Origin: Arthrobacter sp. cf158
Lineage (GTDB): Bacteria > Actinomycetota > Actinomycetes > Actinomycetales > Micrococcaceae
NCBI RefSeq assembly: GCF_900106835.1
Contig: NZ_FNNR01000002.1
Span: 62,001 to 126,000, forward strand
Length of the DNA: 64,000 nt
Reading direction: 5' to 3'
This document shows, one piece after another, positions 47,687 through 58,728 of this stretch. Under the pieces are notes generated by a model, which saw only the letters and a program-made list of their open reading frames with translations, was not told where the DNA came from and made no database searches. The position numbers and the translations under genes are program-made. The stretch's first letter is position 1. Every line of letters begins with the position of its first letter.

Positions 47687-49750
47687 GTGACTATGCCAAC
47701 GATCCCAGCCCCTGCCCGGCCCGGCAGGCGGGCTTCGGGACCCGTTGCAAAGTCCAAGTTCCGCCCCGAAATCCAAGGCTTGAGATCCCTCGCCGTCCTC
47801 ATGGTGGTGAGCTACCACATCTGGATTGGGCGGGTTTCCGGAGGCGTTGACGTCTTCCTCCTCATCTCGGCGTTCCTGATGACTCTTCAGTTCACCGGAC
47901 GCTATAAACAGGGCCGGCCCATGGACCTGCTGCGGCACTGGTTGCACCTGTTCCGGCGACTGCTGCCGGCCGTCGTCGTGGTTCTTCTGGCTACGCTTGC
48001 CGCCACGTTCGCGTTCCTGCCGCCTACCCGCTGGGTTGAAGTTGTCCACCAGGCGTGGGCATCCCTGTTCTATTTCGAGAATTGGCTCCTGCAGGGCCTC
48101 GCGGTTGATTACTACGCCGCGGACCACAGCCTGGCCAGTCCGCTGCAGCACTTCTGGTCGCTGTCCATCCAGGGCCAGGTATTCATCATGTGGCCTCTTA
48201 TTTTCGCCACGGTGGCACTTCTTTGCCGACGTTTTGGTTTGCGGTACCGGGCAACGCTCGCATATGTCTTTGCGATCATTTTTGTCCTCTCCCTCACCTA
48301 TTCCGTGATCTTCACGGCCAACAACCAGGCCGTTGCCTACTTCGACACCTTCGCGCGGCTATGGGAGTTCGCCCTGGGCACCTTGCTGGCGCTGATCCTT
48401 CCTGGCCTGAATTTCGCGAAGCCCGTGCGCGTGGTGATGGGCTGGATCGGCGTGGTTGCCATGCTCACGTGTGGGGTGCTGCTTCAGGTCCAAACGGCAT
48501 TCCCCGGGTTTGTGGCGCTGTGGCCCACCCTTGCCGCAGTATTGGTGATTGCCGCTGGCCAAACCGGCAGCCGCTTCGGCGTGGACCGGATTCTGAGTTC
48601 CAAGTTCCTGGTCCGGCTCGGCGACAATTCCTACGCCCTTTACCTGTGGCACTGGCCCATTCTGGTCATTGCGTTGGCTTGGAGCGGCAAGGACCACGCC
48701 GGCTGGCTTTCCGGAACCGCAATCGTTGCTTTGGCGCTTGTCTTGGCGTTCCTCACTACCAAATATGTGGAGAAGCCCTTCCGCGAATGGAAGTGGCCCG
48801 AAGTCAAACGCCGCCGCTCGGCGATCGCGATCGCCGCATGCCTGGCCGTGGCATCCGCTCCGCTCCTGGGCTTCCAATACAAACAGGACCTGGACCTCAA
48901 AGCAGCGCAGGCGCAGGCCTTCAATGACAACCCCGGCGCCCACGCGCTCCTCCCCGGATACGTTGATTTGGTCAGCGACGGCGCAAAGACGCTGCCCACC
49001 GCGGAACAACTTCCCGAGGACTGGGCAACCCTGGCCGGGCCCTGTGAAGGCGACTCCAAGCCAACTGAAAAGATGCTGCAGGACAAATGCCAGCAGAACG
49101 CCGTGGGGGACGACGCCGTCAAGGACATTCTGGTTTTGGGTGATTCCCACTCCCAGCAGTGGCTCGCTGCGCTTGGCCCCTTGGCCGAGGCCGAACACTG
49201 GAAAGTGACAGCGCTGTTGTTGGGCGGATGCCATTTCATGCCGGACAACCCTGATGCCGAAGACGGCTGCAACGATTTCAATGCGGCTGCTTTCAAGTAC
49301 GCCGCTGCCCAGGCACCCGACGCTGTTTTCATGGTGGGGACCATGGCGTCGCCGTCGTCGCCGGACGAGCAACTGGTGTATGGATTTGAGCAGACCGTCA
49401 CCAACTTCAATGACCTCGGAATCCAGGTGGTGGCCATGCGCGATAACCCGCGGTATGACTATAACGTCACCGAGTGCGCCCTCTCCAAGGGTGTGGACAG
49501 TGCTGATTGCAAGTCCGACCAGCCCGATGTCCTCGCCGCAGAAAGCCCCTTTGCGGCAGTGCAGGGAATGTTTGGGAACGCAGCCTTCCTGGACATGACG
49601 GATCTGCTCTGCGATGGCGTGACGTGCCCGAGCGTCGTGGGCAACGTCTTCGTGTATTTGGACGACAACCACTTGTCCAAAACCTATGTCACCAGCATGG
49701 GCGAGATGTTTGACGAAAGGTGGTTTGCCGCGACCGGGTGGCAGCAATGA
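47687..49750 (+). CDS. Acyltransferase-3/SGNH protein, OatA-like (copy 1)
   Basis: Membrane O-acetyltransferase predicted to acetylate a cell-wall or surface polysaccharide. GTG 47687 (687 residues) follows GAGGA; ATG 47645 is an alternative. The N-terminal acyltransferase-3 domain has about ten membrane helices and the active-site pattern FRPEIQGLRSLAVLMVVSYH; the C-terminal extracytoplasmic SGNH domain has LGDSHSQQW (Gly485 onward) and the Asp-His pair DDNHL near residue 658. Together this is the OatA layout, acetyl carried across by the membrane domain and transferred outside. The second copy overlaps by 4 bp. Confidence 0.88.
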   Translation: MTMPTIPAPARPGRRASGPVAKSKFRPEIQGLRSLAVLMVVSYHIWIGRVSGGVDVFLLISAFLMTLQFTGRYKQGRPMDLLRHWLHLFRRLLPAVVVVLLATLAATFAFLPPTRWVEVVHQAWASLFYFENWLLQGLAVDYYAADHSLASPLQHFWSLSIQGQVFIMWPLIFATVALLCRRFGLRYRATLAYVFAIIFVLSLTYSVIFTANNQAVAYFDTFARLWEFALGTLLALILPGLNFAKPVRVVMGWIGVVAMLTCGVLLQVQTAFPGFVALWPTLAAVLVIAAGQTGSRFGVDRILSSKFLVRLGDNSYALYLWHWPILVIALAWSGKDHAGWLSGTAIVALALVLAFLTTKYVEKPFREWKWPEVKRRRSAIAIAACLAVASAPLLGFQYKQDLDLKAAQAQAFNDNPGAHALLPGYVDLVSDGAKTLPTAEQLPEDWATLAGPCEGDSKPTEKMLQDKCQQNAVGDDAVKDILVLGDSHSQQWLAALGPLAEAEHWKVTALLLGGCHFMPDNPDAEDGCNDFNAAAFKYAAAQAPDAVFMVGTMASPSSPDEQLVYGFEQTVTNFNDLGIQVVAMRDNPRYDYNVTECALSKGVDSADCKSDQPDVLAAESPFAAVQGMFGNAAFLDMTDLLCDGVTCPSVVGNVFVYLDDNHLSKTYVTSMGEMFDERWFAATGWQQ

Positions 49751-51843
49751 TGGAGGCACGCAGAACCGCACCGGCACCTGCCGGAGAGAAACGCACGACG
49801 CCGAAACCCGGCTTCCGTCCGGAAGTCCAGGGACTGCGCGCCCTGGCGGTGCTCATGGTGGCGGCGTACCACATTTGGCTTGGCCGGGTTTCCGGCGGGG
49901 TTGACGTCTTCCTGCTGATCTCAGCATTCCTCCTGACGCTGTCTTTTACGCGCAAGCTCGAAAACCGCAGGCCGTTGAGGCTGCTGAAACACTGGCTGCA
50001 CGTGTTCAAGCGGCTGCTGCCCGCCGTCGTCGTTGTCCTGTTGGGGGTGCTGACCGCCACCTGGGTGTTCATCCCGCAGAGCCGCTGGCCGGATGTCCTC
50101 GCCGAGGCGTGGGCATCCCTGTTTTACCGGCAGAATTGGCAGCTTGCTGACGCCGCCGTTGACTACTACGCCCAGGATCATTCCGGCGCCAGCCCACTCC
50201 AGCACTTCTGGTCGTTGTCCGTCCAGGGCCAGGTATTCATCCTGTGGCCGCTGATTTTTGCAGCTGTGGCCTTGCTGCAGCCACGGCTGGCCAAGGTGTT
50301 CCCGCGCCGGAAGGCAGTAGCCCACCGGCCGCTGTTGTTCATGGCTTTCGGAGCGGTTTTTGTGGCCTCCCTGGTCTTTTCCATCGAGCAGACCGCCAGC
50401 AACCAGGGGTACGCGTACTTTGATACCCGCACCCGGCTGTGGGAGTTCGCCTTGGGCTCCCTGCTGGCGCTGGCTCTTCCGTACTTGAAGCCAGGACCAC
50501 GGCTCCGGGTACTCCTGGGTTGGGCCGGCATCGTCGCAATGCTCGCCTGCGGATTGGTCCTGACAGTGGACCGTTCCTTCCCGGGCTTTATTGCACTGTG
50601 GCCCACCCTCGCTGCTGCGGCGGTCATCATCGCCGGGCAGAGCAACAGCCGTTGTGGCGTGGACCGGATCCTGTGTTCCAGGCCGCTGGTATTTGTGGGG
50701 GACAACTCATACGCCCTGTACCTCTGGCATTGGCCGGTCCTGGTGTTTTTCCTCCTCATCTCCGGGACCACCACGCCCAACCTGCTCCAAGGTCTGGGAA
50801 TCATGGCGGCGTCCATGTTGTTGGCCATCGCCACCACCAAATACGTTGAAGTACCCATGCGCCGCTGGGAGTGGCCGGATGTGCGGTCCTGGCGTGCCGC
50901 CGTCGTGATTGCATCCTGTGGCGCGCTGCTGGCGCTGCCGGTGACCGCGTGGCAGGGCGCCATTGCGTCCGAAAGCGCGGCGATCGCGGGCCAGCCGAAG
51001 GAATTGACGCCCGGGGCTGCGGCCCTGTCCCCGGAATTCGTGGGCGAACCCACCCAGGAAGCCATGATCATCCCGGCTCCGGCCGCCATGAAGGACGAGT
51101 GGGCGGACATTGATGGATTGTGCACCGGCGACAACGTGCCCACGGACCCTTTGCTGGAGGGCTGCCTGCAGAACGACGAACCGGAGGAAGTCACCAAGGA
51201 AATAGTGGTCCTCGGTGATTCGCATGCACAGCAGTACATGGCTGCTCTGGGACCTATCGCCAAGCAGCACGGCTGGGAAGTAGTGACGCTCCTGAAGGGC
51301 AGTTGCCGTTTCGGCGCGGAGTCCCCGGAGCGAACGGACGAATGCAATGAGTTCAACAAGGCAAGTGCCGCCTACGTCATGGAGCACAAACCTGACGCCG
51401 TGTTCACGGTGGCTTCGCTGACGCACGTGACGGAGCCGTTCGAGACGGAAGTTCCCGGCTATCTGGAAGGCATCCAGCCGTTCACGGATGCCGGGATCGA
51501 TGTGGTGGGTGTCCGTGACAATCCGCGGTTCAGCATCAATATGCCCGAATGTGTGCAGAAAAAGGGACCCGATTCGCCGGACTGCAACGCGCCCTTGGAG
51601 CAGTCCCTGGCAGCGTCTTCACCCTTGGACGACTACATCGGCAAGATTGACCGGCTCTACTTGATGGACATGAGCGACTTCATCTGCGAGCAGGGGACGT
51701 GTCCGGCTGTGGTGGGCAACGTCTACGTCTATAAGGACGACAACCACCTCACCAAAACGTATGTCCAAAGCATGATCCCCATGTTTGAGGAGCGGCTCCT
51801 GGCTGCCACGGGATGGTCCGGCAGGCAAGTGGCGCCCCAGTAG
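49747..51843 (+). CDS. Acyltransferase-3/SGNH protein, OatA-like (copy 2)
   Basis: Tandem paralogue of the preceding gene. ATG 49747 overlaps the copy-1 stop as ATGA; 698 residues. The layout is the same: FRPEVQGLRALAVLMVAAYH, about ten membrane helices, then LGDSHAQQYMAALGPIAKQH around residue 490 and DDNHLTKTYV near the end, with conserved neighbours such as IDVVGVRDNPRF. Both copies keep all catalytic residues, so both are probably active, perhaps on different acceptor positions. They diverge mainly in the linker after the last helix. Confidence 0.88.
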   Translation: MMEARRTAPAPAGEKRTTPKPGFRPEVQGLRALAVLMVAAYHIWLGRVSGGVDVFLLISAFLLTLSFTRKLENRRPLRLLKHWLHVFKRLLPAVVVVLLGVLTATWVFIPQSRWPDVLAEAWASLFYRQNWQLADAAVDYYAQDHSGASPLQHFWSLSVQGQVFILWPLIFAAVALLQPRLAKVFPRRKAVAHRPLLFMAFGAVFVASLVFSIEQTASNQGYAYFDTRTRLWEFALGSLLALALPYLKPGPRLRVLLGWAGIVAMLACGLVLTVDRSFPGFIALWPTLAAAAVIIAGQSNSRCGVDRILCSRPLVFVGDNSYALYLWHWPVLVFFLLISGTTTPNLLQGLGIMAASMLLAIATTKYVEVPMRRWEWPDVRSWRAAVVIASCGALLALPVTAWQGAIASESAAIAGQPKELTPGAAALSPEFVGEPTQEAMIIPAPAAMKDEWADIDGLCTGDNVPTDPLLEGCLQNDEPEEVTKEIVVLGDSHAQQYMAALGPIAKQHGWEVVTLLKGSCRFGAESPERTDECNEFNKASAAYVMEHKPDAVFTVASLTHVTEPFETEVPGYLEGIQPFTDAGIDVVGVRDNPRFSINMPECVQKKGPDSPDCNAPLEQSLAASSPLDDYIGKIDRLYLMDMSDFICEQGTCPAVVGNVYVYKDDNHLTKTYVQSMIPMFEERLLAATGWSGRQVAPQ

Positions 51844-52048
51844 CGGTGCAAAGTGTACGACGCCGGGCTGCTGCCAGTGCTGTTGCTCACACTGAGGCGT
51901 CGCGGAATATGGCGATCGGCGCGGAGGTTCTACTATTTATTCAATACCCGGCAGCACTTTTCTCCTGCAGTACCCATGCCGCAGTACGTATGCACAGGCC
52001 AGTCCCGTAATGACGGGCTGGTCATCAGTTGCAACCCCTACCAGTTAA

Positions 52049-53593
<1,545 letters not shown>

Positions 53594-53601
53594 AGCATCG
53601 C

Positions 53602-53640
53602 CTGTTCCCCGCGGAGAATTCCGTGGGGAACAGTTGTTTA
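53602..53640 (+). terminator. Terminator after guaB
   Basis: CTGTTCCCCGCGGA pairs with TCCGTGGGGAACAG (one wobble) around a short loop, followed by TTGTTT. Confidence 0.88.
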
Positions 53641-53685
53641 AGGGCCGCCCGTTCCGGGACCAACGGAAATGTCTGCCCGGGAGAA

Positions 53686-53691
53686 TAGGCT
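53686..53691 (+). promoter_or_regulatory. -10 TAGGCT for the ABC exporter, leaderless geometry
   Basis: TAGGCT ends 6 nt before ATG 53698. The GGGG between them is not a proper ribosome site at that distance. Confidence 0.5.
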
Positions 53692-53697
53692 GGGGTC

Positions 53698-55575
53698 ATG
53701 TCTGAAAAGCCCGCGCAACCGCGGCACCCGGAGTCGGTCCGGCTGAACAACACGCCGCCGCGGAAGCTGGCGCTGCGCCCTTATGCACGCGCCGTCGGGC
53801 AGGTCCTGAAGGTGAGCTTCCAAGCCTCGCCCGTGGCGGTGATCATGAAGGTCCTTGGCTCCCTGATTTCTGCCACCCTGCCGCTGGTCACCACCTACTT
53901 CGCAGCGCTGACCACCACGGCTTTGGCGGCCGGTTACGCAGGAGACCCCGACGCCGGTCCGCGGGCCATTCTGTACGTCATCATCACCGCGGCGCTGGGG
54001 CTGTTCTGGGGCGCGTTCAGCAGCGTTGACCGCTACATCCAGCAACTGATGAGCTTCAAGGTTGGCGCGATCGTGGGGGACATGATGTACCAGCGGTTCC
54101 TCGCGCTGGAGTTCTGGCGCTACGACGACAAAGAGACGGTGGACCTCTACGACCGCGCCAAGCGGTTTTCAGACTCCTACGCCCGCGTCCTGGACCGCAT
54201 TGCAGCCATCTTCACGCAACTGGTCTCCGTGATCCTGGCCATTGGTGCGCTGTTCCTGGTCAGCTGGTGGATCGCCGTGATTGTCCTGGTGGCCATCGTG
54301 CCCAGTGTCTACCTGCAGTTCAAGCTGTCCCGTGAGCAGATTGCCCATTGGAACACGCAGGTGGATTCGCGGCGGCAGCGCCGGATGATCGAACAGAACC
54401 TGCTCCGTCCCCAGCACATCGCGGAGATGCGGCTGTACGGCATCGTTGGGTACCTCATGGATCTGCGATCACGGCTGCGCGATGCTGACGAGAAACGACG
54501 CCTGGATTTCCAAAAGCGGTACATCCCCAAACAGTTGGCTGCCGATTCCCTGCAGTATGGGGCAGAAGTGGTGTCCCTTATTTGGGTTGTGGGGCAGATT
54601 ATTGCCAGGGCCCAGCCCGTGGGGCAGTTCCTCTACGTCCAGCAGATCGTGAGCCGGGCGCTTTCAACAGCCAACAACCTGGTCTCGTCCTTGAGTTCCA
54701 TCGACGAGGACCTTGCCAACCTTAAGGACTATGAACTGTTCATGGCCTTGCCCGTGCCCAGTGGCCACGAGCAACCTCTGCCCTCGTCTCCCGCCACTGT
54801 GGAACTGCGGAACATCCGCTTCAGCTATACCGGAAGCGACATTGAGGTCATCAAGGGCATTTCCATGACCATCAAGGCCGGCCAGCACATAGCGATCGTC
54901 GGAGAGAACGGAGCGGGGAAGTCCACGCTGATCCGTATCCTCGCCGGTCTCTACACGCCCGATTCAGGCCACGTACTGCTGGACGGCGTTGACCTTGCGG
55001 GGATTGACGTCACCAGTTGGCACCGGCACCTGGCAGTCCTGAGCCAGGAGTTCCTCAAGTACGAGTTCGCCACGGCCGCGGAGAACATCTATCTCGGTGA
55101 TGTGGACCAGCCCCGCAATGATGACCGCATCCGTCGGGCAGCTTCGGATGCAGAGGCCATGGAGTTCATCAACAAACTGCCCAACGGCTTGGAAAACCAT
55201 GTCAGCAACTGGATGGAAGATCCCCGCGGCCGCAAGGGCAGTGGCCTGTCCGGCGGGCAATGGCAGCGGCTGGCAATGGCGCGTAACTTCTACCGGGACG
55301 CATCCTTCATGGTCATGGACGAACCCACCTCGGCCATCGATGCCCTGGCAGAACACCGTATCTTTACCAGGCTTTTCGCCGACCGGAGCAGCACCATCAT
55401 TGCCATCAGCCACCGCCTGGCCACCATCGAGAAGGCGGACATCGTATACATGCTGGAGGACGGCAAGATCGCGGAGCAGGGCACGCACAAGGAACTGGTG
55501 GCCTTGCGGGGCCGGTATTTCCGCATGTTCGAGTCCCAGCTCTCCGTCGACGAGACCAGCCAGAAAAGTCCGTAG
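53698..55575 (+). CDS. ABC exporter, fused permease and ATPase
   Basis: Single-chain half transporter, probably working as a homodimer. The 625-residue product has a membrane domain (about 30-340, helices such as LPLVTTYFAALTTTALAAGY and FLVSWWIAVIVLVAIVPSVY) and an ABC ATPase: Walker A GENGAGKSTLIR at about 402-413, signature LSGGQWQRLAMARN, Walker B FMVMDEPTSAIDAL and the H-loop AISHRLATIEKAD. Substrate cannot be inferred; the family includes lipid, peptide and drug exporters. Monocistronic. Confidence 0.9.
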   Translation: MSEKPAQPRHPESVRLNNTPPRKLALRPYARAVGQVLKVSFQASPVAVIMKVLGSLISATLPLVTTYFAALTTTALAAGYAGDPDAGPRAILYVIITAALGLFWGAFSSVDRYIQQLMSFKVGAIVGDMMYQRFLALEFWRYDDKETVDLYDRAKRFSDSYARVLDRIAAIFTQLVSVILAIGALFLVSWWIAVIVLVAIVPSVYLQFKLSREQIAHWNTQVDSRRQRRMIEQNLLRPQHIAEMRLYGIVGYLMDLRSRLRDADEKRRLDFQKRYIPKQLAADSLQYGAEVVSLIWVVGQIIARAQPVGQFLYVQQIVSRALSTANNLVSSLSSIDEDLANLKDYELFMALPVPSGHEQPLPSSPATVELRNIRFSYTGSDIEVIKGISMTIKAGQHIAIVGENGAGKSTLIRILAGLYTPDSGHVLLDGVDLAGIDVTSWHRHLAVLSQEFLKYEFATAAENIYLGDVDQPRNDDRIRRAASDAEAMEFINKLPNGLENHVSNWMEDPRGRKGSGLSGGQWQRLAMARNFYRDASFMVMDEPTSAIDALAEHRIFTRLFADRSSTIIAISHRLATIEKADIVYMLEDGKIAEQGTHKELVALRGRYFRMFESQLSVDETSQKSP

Positions 55576-55637
55576 GCGCCAACATCACACGGAGTCGCAC
55601 ATGTCGGGCGCGAACCGGGGGCCCGGCCTTGGTGGGA

Positions 55638-55643
55638 TAAACT
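55638..55643 (+). promoter_or_regulatory. -10 TAAACT for guaB3, leaderless geometry
   Basis: TAAACT ends 6 nt before GTG 55650; no Shine-Dalgarno. Confidence 0.6.
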
Positions 55644-55649
55644 CAAGCA

Positions 55650-56786
55650 GTGACTTATGAGATTGAGATTGGCCGTGGCAAGCGTGGGCGTCGTGCCTAC
55701 TCCCTGGATGACATCGCGATCGTCCCGAACCGCCGGACGCGTGACCCTAAGGACGTCTCTGTCTCCTGGCAGATCGACGCCTATAAGTTCGACACCCCCG
55801 TGATTGCCGCTCCCATGGACTCCGTGATGTCCCCGGATACCGCAATCGCCTTCGGCCGGCTTGGTGGCTTGGGCGTCCTTGACCTCGAAGGTCTCTGGAC
55901 CCGCTACGAGGACCCCCAGAAGGTGCTTGACGAGATCGCCGCCCTGGCCGATGAAACCAGTAGCCCGGCCGTCACCCGCCGCATGCAGGATCTTTACCAG
56001 GCTCCCGTCCAGCCCGAGCTCATCAGCTCCCGCCTGGCCGAGATCCGCGCCGCGGGCGTCACTGTCGCAGGCTCCCTGACCCCGCAGCGCACGCAGGAAC
56101 ACTACAAGACGGTGGTGGCCGCCGGCGTCGATATCTTCGTTATCCGCGGAACCACGGTTTCGGCGGAGCACGTGTCCAAGAACCACGAACCGCTGAACCT
56201 CAAGCAATTCATCTACGAACTCGATGTTCCCGTGATCGTGGGTGGGGCAGCCGGCTACACGCCAGCCCTCCACCTCATGCGCACCGGTGCCGCAGGCGTC
56301 CTGGTGGGCTTCGGTGGCGGCGCCACCACCACCACGAGGCGGGCCCTGGGTATCCACTCGCCCATGGCGTCGGCCATCTCCGATGTCGCAGCCGCACGCC
56401 GCGACTACATGGATGAGTCCGGCGGCCGTTACGTCCACGTCATTGCCGACGGCGGCATGGGCACCTCCGGCGACATCGTCAAGGCCATCGCCATGGGCGC
56501 GGACGCCGTCATGCTCGGCAGTGCCTTGGCACGCGCCGAGGAAGCGCCCGGCCGTGGCTGGCACTGGGGTCCGGAGGCGCACCACCTCGAATCACCCCGT
56601 GGCGACCGCGTCAACGTTGGCACGGTGGGCCCGCTGGAGGAGGTCCTCTTCGGACCCGGACACCACACTGACGGCACGTCCAACCTCATCGGTGCACTGC
56701 GTCGCTCCATGGCCACTACCGGCTACTCGGATCTCAAGGAATTCCAGCGTGTCGACGTCGTAGTGTCGCCGTACGCAGGCAACTGA
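55650..56786 (+). CDS. guaB3: GuaB3-family IMP dehydrogenase-like protein
   Basis: IMPDH/GMP reductase-fold protein of the GuaB3 family found in actinobacteria and cyanobacteria. The 378-residue product starts MTYEIEIGRGKRGRRAYSLD, lacks the CBS pair, and shows VIAAPMDSVMSPDTAIAFG, FVIRGTTVSAEHVS, VGGAAGYTPALHLMRTGAAG and VIADGGMGTSGDIVKAIAMG. The canonical catalytic GSICTTR loop of GuaB is not found; the corresponding stretch reads GGGATTTTR. Activity as IMPDH has been reported for some GuaB3 proteins; here it is unproven. GTG start, probably leaderless. Confidence 0.9.
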   Translation: MTYEIEIGRGKRGRRAYSLDDIAIVPNRRTRDPKDVSVSWQIDAYKFDTPVIAAPMDSVMSPDTAIAFGRLGGLGVLDLEGLWTRYEDPQKVLDEIAALADETSSPAVTRRMQDLYQAPVQPELISSRLAEIRAAGVTVAGSLTPQRTQEHYKTVVAAGVDIFVIRGTTVSAEHVSKNHEPLNLKQFIYELDVPVIVGGAAGYTPALHLMRTGAAGVLVGFGGGATTTTRRALGIHSPMASAISDVAAARRDYMDESGGRYVHVIADGGMGTSGDIVKAIAMGADAVMLGSALARAEEAPGRGWHWGPEAHHLESPRGDRVNVGTVGPLEEVLFGPGHHTDGTSNLIGALRRSMATTGYSDLKEFQRVDVVVSPYAGN

Positions 56787-56925
56787 CGCCGGCATTCCCA
56801 GCCACTTCAGTGGCATGGCCTCTCTGTCCTGGCGGGTTGGGTCTCTCTGAGAATGGCCCTGCCCAAGGCGGCGGGCAACAAGTAGGGTAGGGGACTACCA
56901 GCTGTTGCGTTTGAGGAGGGGTCCG

Positions 56926-58680
56926 ATGAGCAATGTCGCAGGCGGTCCGCAAGTGAGTTCCCCGGGAGCACTGAGCCCGGAATTCCGAGCCGCGTCGATC
57001 GACGTCCTGAAAGCCACTGCCGAGGCCGGTAAGGAGCTCGACATCCTGATTGTCGGCGGCGGCGTCGTGGGGGCAGGGGCTGCACTTGATGCCGTGACCC
57101 GTGGCCTTACAGTGGGCATTGTGGAGGCCAGGGACTGGGCATCAGGTACCTCGTCCCGGTCCTCCAAGCTCATTCACGGCGGTCTCCGGTACCTGGAGAT
57201 GCTCGACTTCGGCCTGGTCCAGGAAGCACTCCAGGAGCGGGGACGGCTCATTCAGCAGATCGCCCCGCATTTGGTTCGCCCGGTGCCCTTCCTCTACCCG
57301 CTGACCCGCCGTTTCTGGGAGCGTCCCTACGTCGGGGCGGGCATCATGCTGTACGACACCTTGGGACTGACATCCGGGCACAGTCGGGGAGTCCCGATGC
57401 ACAAGCACCTCTTCAGGCGTGGAACGCTGCGTGCGGCCCCCAGCCTCAAGGATGACGCTTTCGTCGGCTCCATCCGCTACTACGATGCCCAAGTGGATGA
57501 CGCCAGACTGGTGGTCAACCTGGTGAGGACCGCCGCGCATTACGGTGCGTACGCCGCCAACCGGGTGCGGGTGGTTGATTTCCTCCGCGAGGGCGAACGC
57601 GTGGTCGGGGCCAAGGTGGAAAACCAGGAGGACGGCAGCGTCTTCGAGGTCAGGGCCAAGCAAGTAGTCAACGCAACCGGGGTGTGGACCGACGAAACGC
57701 AAGCGATGGTCACAGACCGTGGCCAGTTGAAGGTCAGGGCATCCAAGGGCATCCACCTCGTGGTTCCGCGCGACCGTTTCCAGTCCACGGTGGGGCTGAT
57801 CCTGCGCACTGAGAAATCCGTACTCTTCGTGATCCCTTGGGGGCGGCACTGGATTATTGGGACCACGGACACTGATTGGAAGCTGGACAAGGCGCACCCG
57901 GCAGCGTCCAGCAAGGACATCGACTATGTCCTGGAGCACGTCAACAAGGTACTCAAGCGTCCGCTGACCCGGGAGGATGTGGAAGGGGTCTATGCAGGGC
58001 TCCGTCCGCTCCTGGCGGGCGATAACGATTCCACCGCAAAATTGTCCCGTGAGCACGTGGTTGCACACCCCGTCCCGGGACTTGTGGTGGTAGCCGGCGG
58101 AAAATACACCACCTACCGGATCATGGCCAAGGATGCTGTGGATGAGGCAACCAGAGCCATGGACGAACGTGTTCCGTCCAGCTGCACCGACACCATTCCG
58201 CTGCTCGGCGCCGAGGGATTCAAGGCAGCCTGGAACCGTCGCGGCAGGTCGGCAGAACAAGCCGGCGTTCACGTTGCACGCGTGGAGCACTTGCTCAACC
58301 GCTTCGGTTCAATGACACCCGAAGTCCTGGACATCATCTCCGGCCGACCGGAACTGGGAGAGCCGCTTCCCGGCGCCGACGATTACCTTGCAGCGGAGGT
58401 TGTGTATGCGACAACCCACGAAGGCGCCCGTCACGTTGACGACGTTTTGACCCGCCGGACGCGAATTTCCATCGAAGCGTGGGACCGGGGTGTGTCTGCT
58501 GCGCCCGTAGTAGCTAAGCTGATGGGAGAAATCCTTGGCTGGAGCGAGACTCAGCGCGAAAGCGAAATCAAGCACTACCTGGCGCGTGTGGAGGCTGAAC
58601 GACTCAGTCAGCAGCAACCCGATGATGAATCGGCAGATGCCGCGCGCATGGGAGTGGATGACATCGTTCCCCTTCGCTGA
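56926..58680 (+). CDS. glpD: FAD-dependent glycerol-3-phosphate dehydrogenase
   Basis: Membrane-associated flavoenzyme oxidizing glycerol-3-phosphate to DHAP and feeding quinones. ATG 56926 gives 584 residues; GAGGAGG seven bases upstream decides it over the earlier TTG 56905. Seen: FAD loop ILIVGGGVVGAGAALDAVTR (about 43-62), TSSRSSKLIHGGLRYLE, VVNATGVWTDETQ, FVIPWGRHWIIGTTDTDW and VVAGGKYTTYRIMAKDAVDE, all GlpD hallmarks. TAGGGT at 56883-56888 may be its -10. Followed 48 bp later by a PTS EIIA gene. Confidence 0.95.
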   Translation: MSNVAGGPQVSSPGALSPEFRAASIDVLKATAEAGKELDILIVGGGVVGAGAALDAVTRGLTVGIVEARDWASGTSSRSSKLIHGGLRYLEMLDFGLVQEALQERGRLIQQIAPHLVRPVPFLYPLTRRFWERPYVGAGIMLYDTLGLTSGHSRGVPMHKHLFRRGTLRAAPSLKDDAFVGSIRYYDAQVDDARLVVNLVRTAAHYGAYAANRVRVVDFLREGERVVGAKVENQEDGSVFEVRAKQVVNATGVWTDETQAMVTDRGQLKVRASKGIHLVVPRDRFQSTVGLILRTEKSVLFVIPWGRHWIIGTTDTDWKLDKAHPAASSKDIDYVLEHVNKVLKRPLTREDVEGVYAGLRPLLAGDNDSTAKLSREHVVAHPVPGLVVVAGGKYTTYRIMAKDAVDEATRAMDERVPSSCTDTIPLLGAEGFKAAWNRRGRSAEQAGVHVARVEHLLNRFGSMTPEVLDIISGRPELGEPLPGADDYLAAEVVYATTHEGARHVDDVLTRRTRISIEAWDRGVSAAPVVAKLMGEILGWSETQRESEIKHYLARVEAERLSQQQPDDESADAARMGVDDIVPLR

Positions 58681-58728
58681 CCAGCTCAGGGTAATGCGGC
58701 CGGGAGGCCACACTGGAGGGAACACGAC

